Assembly (NCBI GenBank): GCA_905221605.1
Contig: CAJNDS010002589.1
Location: forward strand, 230,001 to 250,000
Direction of reading: 5' to 3'
DNA from: Symbiodinium natans
Lineage: Eukaryota; Sar; Dinophyceae; Suessiales; Symbiodiniaceae
DNA length: 20,000 nt
The number at the start of each line of letters is the position of its first letter. Position 1 is the stretch's first letter. Below, piece by piece: positions 14,096 through 20,000 of the stretch. The notes beneath the pieces were generated by a model. The model saw nothing but the letters and a program-made list of their open reading frames with translations, did no database searches and was not told the DNA's origin. Made by a program: the position numbers and the translations under genes.

Positions 14096-14237
14096 GGGGG
14101 GGGAGTTTAGGGTTTAGGGTTTAGGGTTTAGGGTTTAGGGTTTAGGGTGTGGGGTTTTGGGGTTTAGGGTTTGGGGTTTGGGGTTTGGGGTTTAGGGTCA
14201 GGGTTTTGGGCGCGGGGGGGGGGGGGGGGAGTTTAGG
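14096..14237 (+). repeat. G8 and G16 tracts bounding a TTTAGGG array
   Basis: G8 (14096-14103) then AGTTTAGGG and an array to 14210 with TTTGGGG units; G16 (14214-14229) then again AGTTTAGGG. The repeated order poly-G, AG, TTTAGGG suggests duplication or a shared origin. The 14012-14095 stretch before it is open (QFNPKERLLRHGRGHEGDSL) but undecided. Confidence 0.9.
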
Positions 14238-14290
14238 GTTTTTTAAACCCACCCAAAGCCCCGGAACTCCAGCAGCATCCCACACGCGAA

Positions 14291-14398
14291 GCCCAAACCC
14301 TAAACCCTGGACCCTAAACCCTAAACCCTGAATGAAGCCTGTGGTTTCGGGTTTAGGGTGTAGGGTTCAGGGTTCAGGGTTGAGGGTTTAGGGTTTAG
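14291..14398. repeat. CCCTAAA (14291-14332) facing TTTAGGG/TTCAGGG (14346-14398)
   Basis: Tail-to-tail pair separated by 13 bp. 14399-14510 has no recognised feature. Confidence 0.88.
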
Positions 14399-14510
14399 TG
14401 TGGCCTGTGTATGCATGGCATGTCGAGCCCTATAAAGGCAGGCCCTACAGCTGCTAAGATTGGGGTTGGGCTTCAAGCTCTTCACGCGCTTCGCATATGG
14501 GGGGCTTACG

Positions 14511-14589
14511 AACATAGGGGACCCCTGATATAGACCCCAAATCGTAGGATTCCATTGTAACAAGGACCCCAATAAGGTACCCCTAGTTT
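14511..14589. mobile_element. Dispersed element, copy 1 (pair with 18808-18886)
   Basis: Shares ATAGGGG, ACCCCAAAT, AG-ATTCC, GGACCCCAA and GTACCCC in order with 18808-18886. The ends TAGGGGACC and GGTACCCCTA are near-complementary. About 79 bp, non-coding. Likely another small foldback/MITE family. Confidence 0.55.
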
Positions 14590-14599
14590 CGGAAACCCT

Positions 14600-14698
14600 A
14601 AACTCTAAACCCTGAACCCCAAACCCCAAACCCTAAACCCCCAACCCCAAACCCCAAACCCCAAACCCCAAACCCTAAACCCTAAACCCTAAACCCTA
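14600..14698 (-). repeat. Telomere-variant array framed by 13-bp direct repeats
   Basis: TTTCGGAAACCCT occurs at 14587-14599 and again at 14699-14711, directly on both sides of the array. The array is CCCTAAA, CCCCAAA and again CCCTAAA. The last CCCT of the direct repeat could belong to the array, leaving a non-telomeric 9-mer TTTCGGAAA. Confidence 0.85.
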
Positions 14699-14719
14699 TT
14701 TCGGAAACCCTCATATGGG

Positions 14720-14820
14720 CGCCAGGAGTTCAAGGACAAGGTGGCAGGACTGCCCATCAAGTGGCTCGGGCGCATTTTCTGCCCAGCACCTGCCGCTCCC
14801 AGTTCTTCTCGGAGATGCTG
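14720..14820 (+). CDS. Exon-like island(s), unknown
   Basis: The frame from 14720 gives RQEFKDKVAGLPIKWLGRIF with C/G-ending codons. A following piece is more coding-like in another frame after TTTTCTGCCCAG: CRSQFFSEMLPQ (from 14791). Either two exons with almost no intron or one exon with a frame change. Product unknown. Confidence 0.33.
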
Positions 14821-14826
14821 CCTCAG

Positions 14827-14887
14827 CCCTAAACCCTAAACCCCAAACCCTAAACCCTCAACCCTCAACCCTGAACCCTCAACCCCT
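14827..14887 (-). repeat. CCCTAAA/CCCTCAA array
   Basis: Mixed units, about eight. After it, 14888-15110 has no recognised feature beyond a GGCCCGGAGGGCC stem at 15011-15023. Confidence 0.9.
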
Positions 14888-15270
14888 GTTCCTGCGTATG
14901 TTTTGAAGTTGAGGTTTCGGTGCTTCGGTTGCGGGTGCCCTTTGGGCTTACCACCTTTGGACCCCTAATAAATCCTAAACCCTTCACTAGAAGCCCTATG
15001 AAGCTTGTAGGCCCGGAGGGCCCTCACAGACCCCAAAAGACTAGAAGCACAAGCCATTTCTAATAAAGGAGGAGCTTGGTTAAGACACCCTTTTCAAAAC
15101 TTTGGCACAACACCCTAAACCCTAAACCCTATACAAACATGAGACCCTAGACCTTTAGAAAACCCACACAGCTAGTAGAAGCAAATCCTGCCGGACCGAG
15201 GCTTATCCCTCCAGAGACGTTGGGTGCTCCCTTCAAGGCACTGTTGCTTCTCCCCTCACCCAGAGTGTGT

Positions 15271-15376
15271 AATGTAGGGGCCGCAAGAAATACTACTGGT
15301 ATTCCCTTATGGTCCCTATACAACTATACTGTAAGAACCCCCGAAACCCTGTTCTAATCATTAGGGCCCCTACATT
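15271..15376. mobile_element. 106-bp dispersed element, copy 2, with 12-bp terminal inverted repeats
   Basis: AATGTAGGGGCC (15271-15282) is exactly complementary to GGCCCCTACATT (15365-15376). The whole element aligns without gaps to 7551-7656. No coding frame and no obvious target duplication outside the terminal repeats. Since the ends read G-TA-GGGGCC and GGCCCC-TA-C, a TA duplication of Tc1/mariner type is possible but unproven. Confidence 0.75.
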
Positions 15377-15560
15377 CGGGTTCAGGGTTCAGGGTTTGGG
15401 GTTTAGGGTGTGGGGTTCAGGGTTCAGGGTTCAGGGTTCAGGGGGTTCAGGGTTTAGGGTTTAGGGATTAGGGTTCAGGGTCCAGGGTTTAGGGTTCAGG
15501 GTTCAGGGTTTAGGGTTTAGGGCTTAGGGTTTAGGGTTTAGGGTTTAGGGTTTAGGGTTA
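15377..15560 (+). repeat. TTCAGGG and TTTAGGG array
   Basis: Begins immediately at the end of the 106-bp element with TTCAGGG-rich units and ends in pure TTTAGGG (15530-15558). Confidence 0.95.
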
Positions 15561-15565
15561 CAAGA

Positions 15566-15649
15566 ATGGCCGGTCAAGGACGGCCCAGTCCAGAGCTGGC
15601 CCCAACGGAGCTACTAGAGAAGCACTTTCAACCCTTCCTCCTCCAGTAA
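15566..15649 (+). CDS. Small ATG open frame, 27 codons
   Basis: MAGQGRPSPELAPTELLEKH, then FQPFLLQ and TAA. It starts right after an array. CCTCCTCCAGTAAGG at the end resembles a splice junction lacking one G. Could be a chance frame. Confidence 0.18.
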   Translation: MAGQGRPSPELAPTELLEKHFQPFLLQ

Positions 15650-15676
15650 GGAAGCCAAAATAAGGGTTTCTGGTTA

Positions 15677-15992
15677 GCCCTAGACCCTGTAACCCCTAAA
15701 CCCTAAACCCTAAACCCCAAACCCTAAACCCTAAATCCTAAGCCCGCTTTCGACCTCTCCTCCTCCGCCCGCCCGATGGGGCGCAGGTGAGCATCGGCCC
15801 GGGCCAGGTTGCCCACGTCTCCACGGCGGAGGCGGTTAGGGTTTAGGATTTAGGGTTTAGGGTTTAGGGTTCAGGGTTCAGGGTTTAGGGTGTTTTTGGG
15901 TTTAGAAGGTTCAGGGTTTCGGCTGTAGGGTTTGGGGTTCGTTTTTTTGTTTAGGGTTTAATTCGGGTTTGGGGTTTACAGGGTTTAGGGTT
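15677..15992. repeat. CCCTAAA array (15677-15743) and TTTAGGG array (15835-15992)
   Basis: Opposite directions around a GC-rich island (15744-15834) without recognised content. The right array decays towards 15992. Confidence 0.88.
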
Positions 15993-16098
15993 CACGGAGG
16001 CTTTAACCCAAGAATGCACCCTCTGAAGAAGTCCTAAAAGCCCTGCAAGCCAACAGGCCGTAAGCCTTGAACCAGAAATAGTTTGGGTTTAGGGCTTG

Positions 16099-16189
16099 CC
16101 CCCCCCCCCCCCCCGAAAAGACCCCCTTTGCAGGGACCCCTTTGAAGGCGGGCTTAAGGGGGGCTTAAAGGGGGGCTTAAGCCCCCCTT
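16099..16189. repeat. C16 tract and GGGCTTAAG palindrome cluster
   Basis: C16 at 16099-16114. GGGCTTAA occurs three times (16151, 16161, 16173), and 16168-16189 is a perfect 22-bp palindrome centred on CTTAAG with six G and six C. It may form a hairpin. Confidence 0.85.
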
Positions 16190-16757
16190 AGGGTTTCTTT
16201 CCCCATCTGCATCATGCTGGACTTGATTTTGTAGGGCACAGGAAGTCCCCAATGATCATATTTTAAGCGGGTGAACTTACTAGGGGCGCAGTGCTTGCAC
16301 GTTCGTACTACTACCGGACCTTTGTGGATCTTTCCACCCATCATCCTACTACTGAAACCGACTACAAATTTGGTGGGGTCTTTAACGGACCTCCCCGCAG
16401 CCCCCGGTTCTTAAACGAGGGGAGTTCAAGGGGCTATGTAACCCAAAGTTCCAATTAATACTCCCCACTACACCCCTAAGCCTCCCTAAGGTTCTGTAGG
16501 TACCTAGCTTTCTACCTGTCGCATCTTTGGAATCGTGCACAAGGACCTGTCAACTTATTGCTCAGTTTCTTGGAACTGGAGCTCTTTCGCCACAACAATA
16601 CTGTCAATAATTCAGAATCTCCACCAAACCAAAGGAAGTCTAAGGAAAGTGAATTGGTTTCGTGGGTGTCTTTCTGCCCTCCATCTTCCTCCTAATAACT
16701 AAAAATTTAATGGCCGCGCAAGTGATCCTAAACTCCAACTGTTACGCGAGCAACAAG
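16190..16757. other. Longest array-free unique stretch
   Basis: About 570 bp without telomere units. 16510-16700 is open in more than one + frame (for example IVHKDLSTYCSVSWNWSSF; LLSFLELELFRHNN), so coding frame cannot be chosen. A CTCCCC and GGGGAG inverted pair flanks 16390-16423. Nothing recognised; possibly a decayed mobile element. Confidence 0.4.
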
Positions 16758-16812
16758 TCCCTAAACCCTACATCCCTAAACCCTAAAGCCCTAAACCCTA
16801 AACCCTAAACCC
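16758..16812 (-). repeat. CCCTAAA array, impure
   Basis: About seven units with CCCTACAT and CCCTAAAG variants. Further single units near 16890-16930. Confidence 0.88.
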
Positions 16813-16989
16813 GACGAGAACCAAATTCACAGGCGCCCGAAGAGTGCATTGCTGGGTATGTTCAAGGTTCCCACACAATTATCAACCTTAAACCCTACAC
16901 CCTAAACTCCAAAGACCCTGAGCCCTAACTACAAAAAGCCGGCCCTTACATCCAAGGGTAGCTACATGGTCCCTTAGCACGGCCGGGTT

Positions 16990-17328
16990 TTGCATGGCGG
17001 TCGCTCATATGTCCTCGCAGCCACTACGCGGCTCCACCCGCTCGATGCCACAGACATCCGCACGTGGCCACTGCAGATTCATCAAGCAGTCCATAGCTAC
17101 CTCACCGAAGCTGACGCGGCCAGGTTGCGTACTTGCAGCCTTGTGCAGCAGCCAGCCCTGGTGGACCGGCTTCTCGCGACAGTGGCAGCAGCACAAGGAG
17201 TGGCGCAGGGAACGCTCAACAGGGGAGCGCTCAGCAGGCAGAGGCAGACTCCACGCTTGATGTATGCAGGTGTCGCTGTAGGAACGTCAAGGTTAGTTAT
17301 GGCCCACCACAACAGTTCATTAACTTAG
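16990..17328 (+). CDS. Hypothetical open frame, 112 codons
   Basis: From ATG at 16993-16995 region the frame encodes a alanine-, leucine- and arginine-rich protein; recognisable stretches are DIRTWPLQIHQAVHSYLTEA and QPALVDRLLATVAAAQGVAQ, helix-like. Other frames and the minus strand are also open because the island is GC-rich. CAAGGTTAGT at 17289 could be a donor and CTTTGCAG at 17338-17345 an acceptor. No family recognised. It is telomere-free, unlike most long frames here, but could be a shadow of another frame. Confidence 0.3.
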   Translation: MHGGRSYVLAATTRLHPLDATDIRTWPLQIHQAVHSYLTEADAARLRTCSLVQQPALVDRLLATVAAAQGVAQGTLNRGALSRQRQTPRLMYAGVAVGTSRLVMAHHNSSLT

Positions 17329-17441
17329 GGATATCGCTTTGCAGGTGTTCCCATCGCTTTGCAAGGTTTGGGGCATTAGTGTCCACCGCTTGTTGAACGG
17401 CGGGTTTGACACTTGCTTGGGCGGCAGAAGGCCTCCACGCG

Positions 17442-17491
17442 ACCCTAAAACCTAAACCCTAAACCCTAAACCCTAAACCCTAAACCCCAAA
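17442..17491 (-). repeat. CCCTAAA array
   Basis: About six units, last one CCCCAAA. Confidence 0.93.
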
Positions 17492-17586
17492 CTGCAACTA
17501 CGCTTAGACTGCAAGAGGCCATGATCCGCAAGACCTTGCGCGAGGTGGAGCTCGAACTGCGCTTGGGGCTGCGCCTTAGGGGTTAA
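17491..17586 (+). CDS. Exon-like island, helical, unknown
   Basis: LQEAMIRKTLREVELELRLG followed by LRLRG and TAA (17584-17586). An ATG at 17521 starts the densest part. Strong heptad-like leucine pattern suggests a helix or coiled coil. No family can be named on 30 residues. Confidence 0.32.
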   Translation, partial: TATTLRLQEAMIRKTLREVELELRLGLRLRG

Positions 17587-17890
17587 GGGGTTTGGGGCTA
17601 ATGTTTAGGGTGTAGGGCTTAGGGTTTAGGGTTTAGAGTTTTGGGGCAGAAGGTCTAGAATTTAAGGATCTTATGGTGTAGGTTTTGGGGTTTAAGGAGC
17701 TTCGTTGTTTAGTTTTTTGAGGGGCTTAGCTTAGAGTTTGGGGGTATAGGGTGTAGGGCTTAAGGAGCTTAAGGTTTTTGGAGGTTCTGGGTTTTGGTAT
17801 CAGGGTTTTTGCGGGTCCTTGGGGGATTCAGGGTTTTAAGGCTTCAGGGCTTAAAGGGTTCAGGGGCTAAGGGTTTGGGTTTAGGGTTGG
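17587..17890 (+). repeat. Decayed TTTAGGG-like DNA
   Basis: About 300 bp of G- and T-rich drifted repeat, the opposite-strand counterpart in style to 7657-8120. Confidence 0.8.
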
Positions 17891-18031
17891 GATTGTTTAG
17901 GATTCAAATCCTGGTGTCATTGCCCAAAACCGAGGTATGTAGGTCGTTCTTTCGTGCCCCTTCTACTTCGTGATGGGGCTTGTGGTGTTTCTTGCGTGCA
18001 GGCAATGCAGACCTGCTTCTGTTCCACTGCT

Positions 18032-18080
18032 TTTAGGGTTTAGGCTTTAGGGTTTAGGGGTTAGGGTTTAGGGTTTAGGC
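18032..18080 (+). repeat. TTTAGGG array
   Basis: About six units, some altered. Confidence 0.92.
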
Positions 18081-18255
18081 CCCGTGCTCCTGCACCACGT
18101 TTTGATTTCCACTTGTCCAGACCCTGCAGCCCTATGCCCCAAAGCGAAACCTGCCAGCATGAGGCACTACAAGCAGAGGCGAACTGTTCCTCCAGCTGCT
18201 TGGCACTGTCGGAGCCCGCAAAGTTGTGGCTGCAGACCACCCTTAAAGGTACCAA
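18081..18255 (-). CDS. Minus-strand exon-like frame, unknown
   Basis: Reads CSHNFAGSDSAKQLEEQF, then ASACSASCWQVSLWGIGLQG and KWKSKRGAG, with C/G-ending codons typical of coding DNA. It ends in translated repeat at 18061-18080. A + frame (GELFLQLLGTVGARKVVAAD) competes over the same bases. It is the main minus-strand exception among the islands. Confidence 0.28.
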
Positions 18256-18398
18256 TCCTGTTTCCTAGCCCTTCAAGCCTTGACCCTAGATCCTAAACCC
18301 TAAACCCTTAACCCTGGGCCAGCGTTATGGTTATGGGTACTTTCGGGGTCCGGGAATCCCTAATCTCTGCTGAATGCTGGTCGCTCTGCTGCTCCCAG

Positions 18399-18450
18399 CA
18401 TGTGGGAGCGAGGCGACTTCCTCATAAGCTACGTTCACGACATGTTTTGT
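18399..18450 (+). CDS. Exon candidate bounded by acceptor and GTAAGC donor
   Basis: CTCTGCTGCTCCCAG (AG 18397-18398) and TTTTGT followed by GTAAGCAAG (18451) bound 52 nt that read WERGDFLISYVHDMFC. Both boundaries fit splice consensus, which is rare here. Too short to assign. The open frame continues to 18615, but with drifting composition. Confidence 0.3.
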
Positions 18451-18604
18451 GTAAGCAAGAACTTGTTTGAACATTTTCCCGAATCCCTGCACCCCAAAAT
18501 GCTGAAAAAAACCCCTAAAACGTTTAATGGCTACACCCGAATGCTAAAGCCTCGCTCGTTTTGCATACGTCTTTTCCCAGCCCCACTCCCCTTTCCCCAC
18601 CGGT

Positions 18605-18650
18605 ACAGGGTTTAGGGCTTAGGGCTTAGGGCTAAGGGTGTAGGGTTTTG
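18605..18650 (+). repeat. GCTTAGG/TTTAGGG patch
   Basis: Short variant array with GCTTAGG units like those at 11761. Confidence 0.85.
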
Positions 18651-18773
18651 GGGCTTCGGCTCGGAAACATGGAGGTAGACTCTGAGCCTCCTTCCCCACA
18701 GACTGCATTTTTTGTGGAGTAAGGAGAAATTTCCCTACACCTCGTAGGGGGCTGCCCTGAAAGAAGCGTCGTG

Positions 18774-18904
18774 AAGCCCTGCAACCGAAGACATGCGGGC
18801 TTTTCCCAAAATAGGGGCATCCCCGTTTATACCCCAAATACAATAGAATCCCCTGAAAGGGGACCCCAAAAAGTGTACCCCCCAATAAGCCCTGCAACTG
18901 AAGA
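18774..18904. repeat. Dispersed element copy 2 framed by 18-bp direct repeats
   Basis: AAGCCCTGCAACCGAAGA (18774-18791) and AAGCCCTGCAACTGAAGA (18887-18904) differ at one base and enclose the element at 18808-18886, the relative of 14511-14589. The pattern could be a long target duplication or a tandem duplication of the host sequence. A minus-strand frame of 112 codons crosses this region and is judged fortuitous. Confidence 0.6.
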
Positions 18905-18982
18905 ACTGTGGTGCCTGGTAAGGAGCTTAAGCATGCGATGATGTGCAAGAACACCAAGGCGCACCTGCGCAGGGGTTTTGCG

Positions 18983-19048
18983 GGGTTTAGGGTTTAGGGT
19001 ATCCCGAAACCCTAAACCCTAAACCCCAAACCCTAAACCCTAAACCCC
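18983..19048. repeat. Head-to-head TTTAGGG/CCCTAAA pair
   Basis: TTTAGGGTTTAGGG, then TATCCCG, then AAACCCTAAACCC: arms fold together with a short loop. Confidence 0.93.
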
Positions 19049-19082
19049 TCCCAAAACCGGGTTTACACTGACGACCTGACAG

Positions 19083-19205
19083 TCTCCTTCAAGAGTGGAC
19101 CCTTGAAAACCGCGAGGATGGCATCGACTGTCCCAACAAGGCGTGCCCCTTCTGCCATTCTGCCGAGGAGTGGCCCAGCCTGCACTTGGGCACGGGTCAG
19201 AAGAG
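19083..19205 (+). CDS. Exon candidate with CCCH-like zinc-finger core
   Basis: AG at 19081-19082 (CCTGACAG) precedes the frame. It reads SLLQEWTLENREDG-type sequence, then DCPNKACPFCHSAEEWPSLH and LGTGQK before running directly into TTTAGGG. Cysteines at 19129, 19144 and 19153 and histidine at 19156 give C-x4-C-x2-C-H. From memory this resembles the short C-x-x-x-x-C-x-F-C-H cores of RNA-binding CCCH proteins abundant in dinoflagellates. One finger half is missing. Upstream TGA (19069) limits the frame. Confidence 0.42.
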
Positions 19206-19282
19206 TTTAGGGTTTAGGGTTTAGGGTTTAGGGTTTAGGGTTTAGGGTTTAGGGTTTAGGGTTTAGGGTTTAGGGTTTAGGG
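19206..19282 (+). repeat. Perfect TTTAGGG x11 array
   Basis: Eleven exact units starting in the last codons of the zinc-finger-like frame. The 19283-19439 stretch after it is unique. Confidence 0.98.
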
Positions 19283-19439
19283 TGCCCTTAACTAATATAC
19301 CTTAATGCTTTAGTGATCGTAGAGTCCCATCTATATGGACCCTGGCAATACGTAGCCCAATTTTCGCAGCTGCAAGCATGGCTTTCTGATGTTCTTCTTG
19401 CTTGCTCGGCCATTTTGGTGTTATGTGGGCTTCGTGAGC

Positions 19440-19592
19440 AAACCCTAAACCCTAAACCCGAAACCCTAAACCCTAAACCCTAACCCCAGACCCTAGACCC
19501 TAAACCCTAAACCCTAGACCCTAAACCCTAAACGACCCTAAACCCTAAACCCTCAACCCTCAACCCTAAACCCTAACGAAACCCTAAACCCT
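19440..19592 (-). repeat. CCCTAAA array with ACG interruptions
   Basis: About 20 units with CCCTAGA, CCCGAAA and CCCTCAA variants, broken by TAAACGACCC (19531) and CTAACGAAACCC (19573). Confidence 0.94.
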
Positions 19593-19722
19593 ACTCCTGT
19601 TCTGGTTTGTTTGACCTCTTCCGCACTTGCCCATCGTGTAGTCTGTGCGCATCTTTGGAAGGAAGCGGCGCGTTGAGGTTGTGAAGTCTGTTGCACACCT
19701 AAGACCCAAAGTACGCCATACT

Positions 19723-19776
19723 CTGAACCCTGAATCCTACACCCTAAACCCCAAACCCTAAACCCTAAACCCTCAA
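19723..19776 (-). repeat. CCCTAAA array, impure
   Basis: About seven units with CCCTGAA, CCCCAAA and CCCTCAA. Confidence 0.9.
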
Positions 19777-19875
19777 CCCAAGTCTAAGTACCCCAACCGG
19801 TACCCTGAACTCAAGTACCCCTACGACATTTCCGACATCCCCGGGATCCTGAAACCTTACAACCACAACGCCTAG
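19777..19875 (+). CDS. Exon-like open frame, tyrosine/proline-rich, unknown
   Basis: SKYPNRYPELKYPYDISDIP, then GILKPYNHNA and TAG (19873-19875). Nearly every third base is C or G, the clearest codon bias in the window. CTCAACCCAAG (AG 19781-19782) could be the acceptor. It follows a CCCTAAA array directly, and decayed units resume at 19876-19920. I cannot name the family. Confidence 0.4.
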   Translation, partial: PKSKYPNRYPELKYPYDISDIPGILKPYNHNA

Positions 19876-20000
19876 ACCCTGAAGCCGAACCCTAAACCCT
19901 AAGCCCTAAACCCCAAGCCTCAAGGTTGGAGATCGCCAGCCGCTGCTGTGCCTGGGCAGCTGGAAGCTAGGTTTTTGACGGTTTAGGGCTTTAGTCTAGG

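Noticed and set aside
14149-14331. 60-codon + frame and the facing 102-codon minus frame at 14321-14629
   Set aside because: Both are dominated by TTTGGGG/CCCTAAA translation (LNPKP, GFGVWG).
18619-18957. 112-codon minus-strand open frame
   Set aside because: It crosses a dispersed foldback element, its direct repeats and TTTAGGG units; no conserved pattern.
19409-19418. GCCATTTTGG, the core of the dinoflagellate spliced leader
   Set aside because: Only ten bases match; the flanks (GCTCG and TGTTAT) do not fit the rest of the leader. About 0.04 chance hits are expected, so it is suggestive at most.
1-20000. CRISPR array
   Set aside because: The short repeats are contiguous telomere heptamers, not repeats with equal-length unique spacers, and no cas genes are present.

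Overview
This looks like nuclear DNA of a eukaryotic alga, most likely a dinoflagellate. Direct evidence: no bacterial-type operon or long intact gene is visible. Most of the sequence is the plant/alga-type telomere heptamer TTTAGGG (CCCTAAA on the other strand) in several dozen interstitial arrays of both orientations, some perfect, some decayed or converted to variants (CCCCAAA, CCCTGAA, CCCGAAG, TTCAGGG). The dinoflagellate assignment is inference: TTTAGGG telomeres are known there (also in land plants and some green algae), and two degraded protein pieces (6846-7340 and 19083-19205) resemble, from memory, protein patterns common in Symbiodinium-like genomes. No convincing spliced-leader sequence was found.

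Layout. 1-1000: two related foldback elements, then arrays alternating with short exon-like islands. 1235-1395: a frame-shifted reverse-transcriptase remnant of Ty3/gypsy type. 1400-6440: dense arrays in alternating directions, with a 111-bp MITE carrying an intact 8-bp target duplication at 5250-5360. A 60-bp deleted sister lies inside an array at 6442-6501. 6846-7340: a gene fragment broken by frame changes. 7551-7656 and 15271-15376: two gap-free-alignable 106-bp copies of one element. 7657-8120: a heavily decayed array. 8200-10130: arrays with head-to-head junctions, a 33-bp perfect inverted repeat and a local duplication. 10125-15650: alternating islands, arrays and foldbacks, including 294 bp of CCCCAAA variant. 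16190-16757: the longest stretch free of arrays. 16990-19875: more islands, a second element pair (14511 and 18808) and arrays to the end.

Main interpretation. Between arrays there are about 25 islands of roughly 50-200 bp that read as short open frames with coding-like codon choice, mostly on the + strand. Several are preceded by a polypyrimidine stretch and AG (875, 9599, 11048, 11833, 13313). TTTAGGG arrays put a stop in every reading frame every 21 nt, so any such exons would need the arrays to be intronic. The window may therefore be one or more genes whose introns are loaded with telomere repeats, or a graveyard of gene fragments joined with telomere DNA. Sequence alone cannot decide. 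The islands do not form one recognisable protein, and none has a function I can name securely. Coordinates of arrays are hand-read and may be off by a few bases; both strands were inspected but the minus strand less evenly.
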